Both the position numbers and the translations under genes were made by a program. Source: Galactobacter valiniphilus (lineage in GTDB: Bacteria; Actinomycetota; Actinomycetes; Actinomycetales; Micrococcaceae). Taken from it: DNA of 64,000 nucleotides. Shown here one piece after another: positions 27,534 through 35,900 of the stretch. Numbering within the stretch: the stretch's first letter is position 1; every line of letters starts with the position of its first letter. The notes under the pieces were generated by a model, which saw only the letters and a list, made by a program, of their open reading frames with translations, was not told the DNA's origin and searched no databases. Location of the stretch: assembly GCF_003575975.1 (NCBI RefSeq), contig NZ_QQXK01000008.1:1-64000 (forward strand), read 5' to 3'.

Positions 27534-30500
27534 CTAGTGCCCGTACGCTCCATTCCAGAAACGTACTGGATCCTTCTCGTCACCGTCGATATTACGCGTA
27601 AGGACCAGGTTCTTCGGGGCGTTTATCTGGTCGCCGTACACAACTTCGAAGTCCATGCCCACGCGCTGCGGATCCACCCACTCACGCTCCACGCGACTCT
27701 CCCCCGTCACCGGGTCGACAATCCTCTCGTGAGCGTTCCGACCGCCTAGCCTCCGGCCCGTGTCGTGCTCCAGACCACGCCAACTCTTGTCGAAGTACTC
27801 GCCGGTGTACGCGCCCTGGCCTTTCGCGCGGTTCTGATCGTGGTGCATGCCCACGAGATTGATCTTCTCGAAGCCTCCACCCGTGGACGCAGCAAACAGG
27901 TGCCCACCGTCATGGAACTTCTCACCCCAATTCATCTCATCATCCGACACCTGACCCGTCCGCTGCTGGATCGACGAATTGCGGACCTGGTCCTGGGTCA
28001 GCCTCAAATCTTCCGTAAACCCACGCACCGTCCGACCCTGCCCATCCGTACGGAACACCTGCTCGGTATTCATGTACGAGTCAGAACCCGGAACCTTCGC
28101 CGGCAACACATTCACCGGCTTCACCACGTACGTGGCCTTCGGCAACGGGGCATTCAGATCAGGATTCGGCGACGTGGAGTCGCTCGAGTAGCTCGTCTCC
28201 ACCCACGACACCGTGCCATCGGCACCCGTGTAGTACGTCGTCCCCGGACGATCAGCCACCGTGTACTTCGTATTCGGCGCCAGCTGCGCCTTCCCACCCG
28301 AGGGATCAGCACCGAACGCATTCCCTGGCGACGGATTCAGCGCAGAATCCGGCCCCACCGTGACCGAATCGAACACCTCAGGGCGCCGACCAAACTGCCG
28401 GGGCAAGTTCTCGCCGCTCCCCGTGAGGAAGTGATTCTTTCCCGGTGCACCATCACCGTCGGGCACACCATCCTTCGGCGGCGTCCCATCCCCATCGCCG
28501 GCCCCGCCGTCGACGTCTGCTGGCGCCCCAGACTCCGCGGGCTTCGAAGAATCCGACGACCCGTCAACCTCGCCGCGGGACACCTCAGGACCCTTCGGGT
28601 CCCCCTCGGCACTCCCGGGCGCATCGCTACGCCCCGGGCCCTCGGGGCGCAAACCATCACCACGGGCACCCGAGGTCGGAGGCGTCGAGCCGCCCCGCCC
28701 CGGGGCCACCAGATTCGTCGCGGGCTTCGTGCCGAGCCCCACGGCACCCGCCGCGGCGGCCGCACCCGCGGCTTCCTGCACCGCGACCCCGTCACCGTCG
28801 CTGGTCCCCGCAGCGTCGGCAGGACCGTCGGCAGGCACGCCGTCGCCACCCTCAGAACGCACCGGGGTGGTCTCGGCCTGCACCGCCGCCTGCACATCCT
28901 GCTGCGACACCGTCCCAGCCTCGGACTGCCCGCCTTCAGGCGTGCCAGCGTCCGACGGCGGCTTCGCCGCCTCCGGGGCCGTGTGCTCACTCGACCCGGC
29001 GGTCGAGTGATCTGCGGTGACGTCTACCGAGACCGGGTCGGCCTGCGGGGTGGCCGTAGCGTCGGCCACCGCTGCGGGAGCCGAAACCAGGGCGCGCTCG
29101 CGCACCTTGTCCGCGTCCTGCTCTGTCGTCGTTTCGACCTCGACATCCGGCCGCTGGGCCGTGTCCTGATGCTCCGGCGACGCGGCGTCCGGGGTGGGCT
29201 CCTCCGCCGTGCTCTCGTGGGCCGGCTGTTCCTGGTTCGGTACTTCTTGGTGCGGCGTCTCTTGGTTTGGCGTCTGCTGGGTGGGCTGATCCTGGCGCGG
29301 CGCCTCCTGGGTGGGCGCCGCCGGCTCCTTTGACGGCTCCTGCTCGCGCGGGTTCGACTCCGACACGTCGGTGGCCGGGTTCGCGTTCTCGGTGCCCGCC
29401 TCGGTCTGCGTGGTGGGGGCATCGTTCGGCAGCGCGTCCGGCGCGTGCGGAGCATCACCCTGGGACACGTCCACCGCCGGGCCATCGTTCACCGTGGGCG
29501 TGCTCTGATCGGCGCCCGAGACCTCGGGGGCTTGTTGCTCGGTCTTGACCTGCGTTCCGGTGGTGTCGGTCGTCGTGGACGGCGTGGCCTCGGCACCCGA
29601 GGTGTCCTTGGCATCGTTGTCCGTCTTGATGGGGTGCCCGCCACCGTCGGCCGACGTGCTGCCTGTGTCCCCCGCCGGCGACACGGCGGGCGCCTCGTTG
29701 CGGGGGGCGCCCTGCGAAGGCGCGGCGTTCGCCGCTGGCGAAGCCGCCCCGGCGGGCGTCCCGGTGGCACCCGCTTCGGGAGCCGCGGCATTGACGCCTT
29801 CGCCGGCCCCGCGGCCCACCTCGACGTGCACGCCGCCGTCGCCCTCGTTGCCGGAGGAGACGGCGATGGGCGCACCGCGGTTCGGCGCCACCTTGTTGGC
29901 CATCGAATTGCCGAGGGCCTGCGCCTTGCCGCCGGCCAGGTTCATGGGGCCCGCCAGGAACGCACCGAAGGTGGCGGCCTGGAGCGGGTTGAACTCCTGA
30001 TTTGTCATCAGCGAGGTGAGCCCGCCATCGACGAGACCTCCCGCCGCGCCCTCGACCGCCTCGGCGCCGGCCTTGGCCCAGGCGTTGCCGCCCGGCTTGA
30101 CACGATTGCCGATGGGGGAACTGACCCCGCCGGAAACGCCAGCGGCAGCGGCGGCAATAAAGGGGTTCCGTTGCTGGTAGTCCTTATCCCCCGCCCTGGC
30201 GACGTTCACGACGGTCACCGTCGCACCGGTGACGATCGCCTCCTTGACGGCCTCCTTGAGCCCGTGGGCGGCTCCTTTGACGGCGAGCATCGCGAGCCGC
30301 TGCAGGCCCTTGAGCTTATCGATGAGGTCGTTGATCTTCCGAGCCCACTTGGCGATCGTTGTTGCCGCTTTGGCGCTGCCGAGGATGGTGCCGCCGGGAA
30401 TGAAGGACAGGGCGATGGTGAGCCCCACGTCAACGGCGATCTCGATGGCGAACTCGCCCACCATCCACAACAGCTCCTCGCGGGTGTTGTCGATGTTGGT

Positions 30501-31163
30501 GGCGAAATCCCCCAGCCCCTTGGCGACGTCGTCGGCCGCCGTCGCGGCGGTGGACAGACCCGTGCTGATGGAGGTCACGGCGCTCTTCGCCTGCGCGCTG
30601 GAGGGGAACTCCACCGCGGCCAGCGTGGTCGTGGCGCCCGGCAGGCCGGAGGCGATCGAACGAAGGTCCGAGCCGAAGCTCTTCCACGCCGAGGCGGCCG
30701 TCCGCAGCTTCCCGGGATCGCCATTGGGAATCACGATGCCGAGCCACTTCAGCGCGTCCTCGATGCCCTCCACAAAGGGCGGACTATCGGCGCCCGTGAT
30801 TTTGGGCGTCGAGTAGGACGGGGTGGACACGAACACCGGCTCGGGGATCTCACACGTGCCGGTGGGCTTGAACGCCCCGCAGAGCTCGGTCTGGCGATAG
30901 GCCCTCGCGGTTCCCTGCGTGAGCATGGAGAGCCCGCCGAGGGACGACGAGCTGTTACGTGCGCACGCCATCGCCCCGTCGGCCGCGTCATCAAGAATCG
31001 GCCCCGCCTCCTCGGCGGTCGGATCGCTGCCGATCATGCCGCCGGTGTTTGCCAGCGCGGACTCGAGCGTGCTCGCCGCCGTCTCGAGGCGAGTGCGCAG
31101 CCCGCCGATGCTGTCTGCGTCCGTGCGCAGGGCGCTCGGCGTCAGGCGGACAGTGTCCCCCAT
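27534..31163 (-). CDS. CpnT-like type VII secreted toxin with nuclease tip
   Basis: 1209-residue polymorphic toxin. Residues 1-260 form helical WXG100-like domains; 260-470 are hydrophobic and Gly/Ala-rich (GEFAIEIAVDVGLTIALSFI and later), as in channel-like N-termini of CpnT; 480-960 are a Thr/Pro/Gln/Glu-rich linker with repeats of the NQETPHQEVPNQEQ kind; the last 160 or so are a DNA/RNA non-specific endonuclease (Endonuclea_NS_2-like) with the catalytic FHDGGHLFA motif (His near residue 1088) and INLVGMHHDQNRAKGQGAY, then EYFDKSWR. No signal peptide. The ATG at 31161-31163 has AAGGGG seven bases upstream. It follows WXG100 genes, precedes immunity genes, and its tip is lower in GC than its N-terminal part. 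It likely degrades DNA or RNA in rival or host cells. Confidence 0.85.
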   Translation of the reverse strand: MGDTVRLTPSALRTDADSIGGLRTRLETAASTLESALANTGGMIGSDPTAEEAGPILDDAADGAMACARNSSSSLGGLSMLTQGTARAYRQTELCGAFKPTGTCEIPEPVFVSTPSYSTPKITGADSPPFVEGIEDALKWLGIVIPNGDPGKLRTAASAWKSFGSDLRSIASGLPGATTTLAAVEFPSSAQAKSAVTSISTGLSTAATAADDVAKGLGDFATNIDNTREELLWMVGEFAIEIAVDVGLTIALSFIPGGTILGSAKAATTIAKWARKINDLIDKLKGLQRLAMLAVKGAAHGLKEAVKEAIVTGATVTVVNVARAGDKDYQQRNPFIAAAAAGVSGGVSSPIGNRVKPGGNAWAKAGAEAVEGAAGGLVDGGLTSLMTNQEFNPLQAATFGAFLAGPMNLAGGKAQALGNSMANKVAPNRGAPIAVSSGNEGDGGVHVEVGRGAGEGVNAAAPEAGATGTPAGAASPAANAAPSQGAPRNEAPAVSPAGDTGSTSADGGGHPIKTDNDAKDTSGAEATPSTTTDTTGTQVKTEQQAPEVSGADQSTPTVNDGPAVDVSQGDAPHAPDALPNDAPTTQTEAGTENANPATDVSESNPREQEPSKEPAAPTQEAPRQDQPTQQTPNQETPHQEVPNQEQPAHESTAEEPTPDAASPEHQDTAQRPDVEVETTTEQDADKVRERALVSAPAAVADATATPQADPVSVDVTADHSTAGSSEHTAPEAAKPPSDAGTPEGGQSEAGTVSQQDVQAAVQAETTPVRSEGGDGVPADGPADAAGTSDGDGVAVQEAAGAAAAAGAVGLGTKPATNLVAPGRGGSTPPTSGARGDGLRPEGPGRSDAPGSAEGDPKGPEVSRGEVDGSSDSSKPAESGAPADVDGGAGDGDGTPPKDGVPDGDGAPGKNHFLTGSGENLPRQFGRRPEVFDSVTVGPDSALNPSPGNAFGADPSGGKAQLAPNTKYTVADRPGTTYYTGADGTVSWVETSYSSDSTSPNPDLNAPLPKATYVVKPVNVLPAKVPGSDSYMNTEQVFRTDGQGRTVRGFTEDLRLTQDQVRNSSIQQRTGQVSDDEMNWGEKFHDGGHLFAASTGGGFEKINLVGMHHDQNRAKGQGAYTGEYFDKSWRGLEHDTGRRLGGRNAHERIVDPVTGESRVEREWVDPQRVGMDFEVVYGDQINAPKNLVLTRNIDGDEKDPVRFWNGAYGH

Positions 31164-31206
31164 GGTGTTCCCCTTGTGAATTGACGTCGACGTGACAGGT
31201 GTGGGC

Positions 31207-31515
31207 TCAGCCCAATTGGGAGGAGAAGTCGTTCCACGCGATGGTGAGCGCTTCCCCCGTGCTCTCATACGTCTTCTTGGCTAGGTCCGCCTGGTCGAAG
31301 AGTGCCGCGGCCGCTTGGATCAGTTCCTCTGCCCCCGTCTCCCAGGCGGCAAAGGCCCCAATGAACGCCCCCATGGCCGGGCCCTGCCAATCGTTGGGAA
31401 GCATGTACGCGAAGCCGCCGGCCCCGTCCTTGAGCGCCGTGCAGTACTCACCGAGTTCCTTGATCGACTCCACGAGCGAACCGAGCTCCGCCGGTACCGA
31501 CGTGACCTCAGACAT
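31207..31515 (-). CDS. WXG100-family protein
   Basis: 102 residues forming a helical hairpin with the turn motif NDWQGPAMGAF (W-x-G). Such proteins are type VII secretion substrates or toxin partners and dimerise before export. The ATG at 31513-31515 overlaps the end of the upstream WXG100 gene by eight bases, so the two are translated together and are likely heterodimer partners. The toxin begins 43 bases downstream. Confidence 0.8.
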   Translation of the reverse strand: MSEVTSVPAELGSLVESIKELGEYCTALKDGAGGFAYMLPNDWQGPAMGAFIGAFAAWETGAEELIQAAAALFDQADLAKKTYESTGEALTIAWNDFSSQLG

Positions 31516-32065
31516 CGCTTGCCTCCCCGGTTCCTTGCGCCGGAGCGGTCACGATGGCCTCGGCGTTCAAGGCCCGACGACGCTCGCCCGGCTGGCGAGC
31601 CGAGCTCACCTTTCCTGTGCCCACGGCCCCGCCGGCGACCATCGGCGCGAGGACTGCCGCCTGGGCGGCGGCGGCTTGCGCGGCCTCTTGCCTGGCATGC
31701 AGGCGTCGACCATCGCCCACGTTCGTGGAGACCGCGCCCACCGCCTGCACCACGAGGGCATCCTCGCTTCTGCGCGAGGCAAAGCCACCGTTGAGGCCGG
31801 CTTCGGTGACGTTGTAGGTTCCTTCGCCGCCCTTGAGCTGCGCGCTCAGGCCGCTCAGGACGGCGCCGAGACCGGTGGCCTGGGTCGTGAACTTTTCCCA
31901 CTTCTCCTGGAAGTCGGTGCTGTCATCCCCTATCCACGAGGCCGCGGTCACCGCGGTGACCGTGGTCTGCACGGCGGCCACATGCTGCTCGAAGGTGCTC
32001 AGCACCTGATCGAGCAACGCTGCCACTTCGCCAAGCGACTCGGCTCGTACCCTAAACGCTGTCAC
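31508..32065 (-). CDS. WXG100-like protein with long C-terminal extension
   Basis: 185 residues. Residues 1-90 are a WXG100-type hairpin (LLDQVLSTFEQHVAAVQTTV, then ASWIGDDSTDFQEKW, with WIG as the turn). The remaining 95 residues are Ala/Arg-rich with no fold recognised, much longer than the usual 100-residue family. The GTG at 32063-32065 has AAGGGGGAGC one base upstream. It overlaps the next WXG100 gene by eight bases. It could serve as a targeting factor or chaperone for the toxin's N-terminal domains. Confidence 0.72.
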   Translation of the reverse strand: MTAFRVRAESLGEVAALLDQVLSTFEQHVAAVQTTVTAVTAASWIGDDSTDFQEKWEKFTTQATGLGAVLSGLSAQLKGGEGTYNVTEAGLNGGFASRRSEDALVVQAVGAVSTNVGDGRRLHARQEAAQAAAAQAAVLAPMVAGGAVGTGKVSSARQPGERRRALNAEAIVTAPAQGTGEASDV

Positions 32066-32110
32066 CGCTCCCCCTTAAGTGTTGCCATGCGCGCAACGGT
32101 TTGGAGCAAC

Positions 32111-32404
32111 TCAGGCGCGGAACGTGCCTGCGATGGACTGCTCGGACTCCTCGTAGGAGCCGGCGGCAGAATTGAGCAGCTCGGAGATGCCCGTGAGCGA
32201 TTCCTTGAGCTGGACGGCCGACTGGTCCCACTGCTCGTAGAGGTCGTTGAAGGACTCCGAGGCGGCTCCGCCCCAGTCGCCGCCCACGAGGCCGTCGACG
32301 AGCCCCTTCAGATTCTGCAGCTGCGACTCGATGGACTGCGAGCCCGAACCGAGCTGGCTGGCAACGCCGGAGAGCGATTCGGAGGTGACCTTGATGTCGG
32401 CCAT
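32111..32404 (-). CDS. EsxA-like WXG100 protein
   Basis: 97 residues, the most canonical WXG100 protein here: two helices around GGDWGGAASESFNDLYEQW (W-G-G turn), and a C-terminal YEESEQSIAGTF that fits the YxxxD/E export signal. The ATG at 32402-32404 has AAAGGGG five bases upstream; an upstream in-frame ATG would add 16 basic residues and is unlikely. It probably leads the WXG100-toxin-immunity transcript and is likely both substrate and structural partner of the EccC ATPase. Confidence 0.88.
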   Translation of the reverse strand: MADIKVTSESLSGVASQLGSGSQSIESQLQNLKGLVDGLVGGDWGGAASESFNDLYEQWDQSAVQLKESLTGISELLNSAAGSYEESEQSIAGTFRA

Positions 32405-32552
32405 GAGAGCCCCTTTCGTGGTGCGGCCGCGCCCCTGGCGGCCTGGCATCAATGTGAGTAACGCCGTTACATCACAGCGTTAGAACAAACGGTAGCCGAA
32501 ACGCGCCCGCAGACCAAGCGACGCGACGACGTGTGGCGCGTCACACGCCAGG

Positions 32553-32882
32553 TCAGTAGCCGGGAGCCCCGGAGCACCCCTGCCCAATGGGGAACATCGC
32601 GCCGTCTTGCCCCTGAAACGCTGCAATCGTTGCGCGCCGGTCCCCTGCCGCCGCTGCATCCCTGAGCCTTCTGAGCGAGGGGCCGCCGGTCGCGATCCAG
32701 TGCCGATACAGCGGGTCCTCGATTCCGGCGTCGCCCAAGGCATGAACCGCGAGGATGCCGTCCACCACGTCGAGGAAGCGCGGCAAGACGTCCGCGCTCC
32801 CCAGCAGCCTCGGGATCAATCCCAGCGATTCGAGCAGCAGCGGGCGCAGCGCCTCACATCGCTCAGTTCTGATGTCGCTCAT
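32553..32882 (-). CDS. Small protein between EccC and WXG100 genes, unknown
   Basis: 109 residues with no recognised domain. It is mostly helical (ALRPLLLESLGLIPRLLGSA, FLDVVDGILAVHALG) and ends in MFPIGQGCSGAPGY, which contains its only Cys besides one near the N-terminus. The ATG at 32880-32882 has AAGGAG seven bases upstream, so it is well translated. It lies 61 bases after eccC on the same strand. A chaperone or accessory role in secretion is possible from position only. Confidence 0.6.
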   Translation of the reverse strand: MSDIRTERCEALRPLLLESLGLIPRLLGSADVLPRFLDVVDGILAVHALGDAGIEDPLYRHWIATGGPSLRRLRDAAAAGDRRATIAAFQGQDGAMFPIGQGCSGAPGY

Positions 32883-32943
32883 AACTTTCTCCTTCAGTGA
32901 TGACGATGTCCATGACGGGGTTGCCCTGATGCCGACCGTGCGC

Positions 32944-35900
32944 TCACAGCGCTGGCACTCGGGCTTCGATCCAGGCGCCGTGCCACGCGAGGACACCGCC
33001 GCCTGGCGTGCGCCGCCCGAGCAGTGTGCGCGGAATCGACTGGCCGTAAATCTGGGCACCGGACACCGCGGTGCTCGGCGAGAGGACTAGACCCAACCTC
33101 GATCGCTTGGCCTCCGCGAAGGGCCCCGAGAACAGATTGGGCGCGGCGTCCAGGTCAGCGGCGGCGATGAACTGTGCCCTGAACTTGATCCCCATCAACG
33201 CCTGCTCAAGGGGCGTGCCCTTGAGCAGTTCGGCGTCGTCTACCAGCACGGTCACGGCCCCCTCCGGCGGCAGCAGGCCCATCATCGTGCTCGCGTCGGT
33301 ATCGGTGCTCGAGATCCACGGAACGCCGAGTTCCTCGGCCGTGCGGGTGAAGGGCGAAGGCTTGCTCCCCACGACCACGAGACGGTGATCGCCCTCCGCG
33401 TGCAGCTGTGCAAGGAGCATGGACAGCGCGCTCGAACGACCCGTCCCTCGACCGCCCGCCACGCTGAAGCCGCCGTCCAGTGGCCACGCAAGTCGGAAGC
33501 CGCTCAAGGTGTCGCCGCCCACGGCAACGACTGGGCCCGCGGGGTCCCCGAGCGCGGCGGCGGGCAGCCCGAGCGCCCGCTCGAGCGAAATCGAGCCGGG
33601 CAGGGCATCCACATGGAACGGGGCGGGGACCCCGCCCGGCACCGCAGTACCGGAGGTGGCAGCCCTCCGTACCGCGGCCATGAAGGCGCCGGCCTCGTCG
33701 TGACCATCCGGGCTGAGCATGCCCCACTGCACCGTGGTGCTGTTCCCCCGGCGCAGGATGCGCCCCGGTGGCAGCTCGACCGGCAGGGACTTGAGCATGA
33801 TGCCTGCGCTGCGATAGTCGCTCACATCGCGCAAAGGAAGCACGAGTTGTTCATCAACGAAGGCCGAAAGCTTGTCGGTGAGCACACCCTTGTCCCCCGT
33901 GACCAGGACGCGCATTCCCACCGCCGGCCCTTCACGGAGCAAGCGCAGCATGTCATCGCGCAGCGCCATCATGCGGTCTGCGTCCACGGCGGCCACGAGC
34001 CGCTCCCAGCCGTCGAGCGCCACGACGACGTAGGGCAGGCCCTCACCCACGCTCGCTCGCCTCCGCTGCTCCGCGATGTCGCCGGCGGCGGAGGCCGAGA
34101 GCACCTGCTGTCTGCGCGTCAGTTCCTCGGAGAGGCGCGTCACGAGGCGCTGGACACGCTGCACCTCAAGCCCACGGACCACGGCACCCGTTTGCGGAGC
34201 GTCCGCCAGCGAGAGCAAGGCCCCGGTACCAAAATCAAGCGCGTACACCTGGAGATCACGGCGGTCGAAGCGCGAGATCAGCTGCCCCAGCAGGGAGCGC
34301 AGCGCGGTGGTGCGGCCCGACCTCGCGCCGCCGATGAACAGCAGGTGCGAATCGTTGGCGAGATCGTAGGTGAAGGCCCGCTGCCGCTGTTGCGCGGGGA
34401 TGTCCTCGAGGCCCACCGCCACGGCGGAACCCGGCTGCTCCGGGATCGCCGTCAAGGTGACTTCGGCCGGAAGCGGCGGAAGCCACGGCGAAGGATTGCG
34501 CCTCGCCTGCGCCGCTTGAGCGGCCGCGAGGGTCAGATCTACCAGGGCGCGCAGGTCAGTGTCGTCGTGGTCCTTCGGGCCCGAGCCGGCCGAGGTTTTC
34601 GGGGGGAAGGCGGCGGCATAGCCAAGGGAGTCCCAGCTCAACTCGGCCACCGGAGGAAGCTGCCGCTTGGCGCGGTGCGCACCTGCACGCAACCCCGCGA
34701 CGCGCGCCGCTTGGAAGGCCTGCGGCGCGGCTCCCGCGCTCAGGCGGACGAGGCCGCGCCCCGGAGTCGACGCGGAGATGAACGCCGCATCGGGCGTGCC
34801 GAGGACGTCGACCGAGTCCGAGCGGTCGGTGACGCGCAGCGCCACGCGAAGATTCACGTTGGATTGCATTTCCGGGGTGATGACACCGCTGGGGCGCTGC
34901 GTGGCGAGCACCAGGTTCACGCCAAGGGAGCGGCCCACGCGAGCGATGCGCACGAGGCCGTCGATAAACTCGGGAAGCTCGGTTTTCAGCTCGGCGAACT
35001 CGTCGATGACCAGGACCAACCGGGCCAGGCCCCGGTCGGCCGCGCCTCGCGCATCCTTCGCCCACGCGGCGTCGACGTCCTTGGCACCCATGTCCCGCAG
35101 GATCTCCTCACGCCTGCGCAGCTCCGCCTCTAGCGAAGCCAATGCGCGCTCGGTCTCTTGCGCGTCGAGGTTTGTCACCATGCCCACGGTGTGCGGGAGC
35201 CGCTCGCAATCCGCGAAGGCCGAGCCGCCCTTGTAGTCGACGAGCACAAAGTTCAACGCCTCTGGACGGTTGGCCATGGCCAGCGCCATCACAAGGGTCT
35301 GCAGGAACTCCGACTTGCCCGAGCCAGTGGTTCCCGCGACCAGCGCGTGGGGACCGTCCTTGGCGATGTCCAGGGCGAACTCGCCGTCTGCGGTGGCACC
35401 CACCACGACGTAGCTCTGGCGCGGCTGGTGGGCCCACCTGCCCACGAGGGCCGCAGGGTCCTGCAGGTTGACATCCATCAACTCCACGAAGCGCACCGAG
35501 GAAGGGATCAGCGACTCGTCACCCTCGCCGGACACGTGACGCAGGGGCGCCAAGGCGCGCGCCGTCTTCTGCGCCGAGGCGAGCGAAACGCCGTCGAGCA
35601 GGACGCAAGGGAAGTGCTTGGCTTGCGTGTGCACCGTGGCCAGCGATGCATCGCGTTCGTCGATGATGACGACGCTACGGCACTCCTCAGGCAGTCGACT
35701 GCGCGACTCGTCCAGCGCCACCACGCGCACCCCAGCCGCGCCGCCCCGCGCCAAGATGCCAACCATGCCCGGGAGCGTGCGATAGCGACGGGCGCCGGCC
35801 ACCACGAGCAGAATCTCGTCCTCGAGGAGAGTGCCCCTCGGACCCGATTGCGCCACCGCTTCGACGCGGGAGGAGATCTCGCGCAGCCGCTCGCGGCGGG

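Noticed and set aside
28440-29560. Repetitive-looking DNA inside the toxin gene, first considered as a DNA repeat or CRISPR-like array
   Set aside because: The repeats are imperfect and follow codons of the Thr/Pro/Gln/Glu-rich linker; there are no constant repeats with unique spacers.
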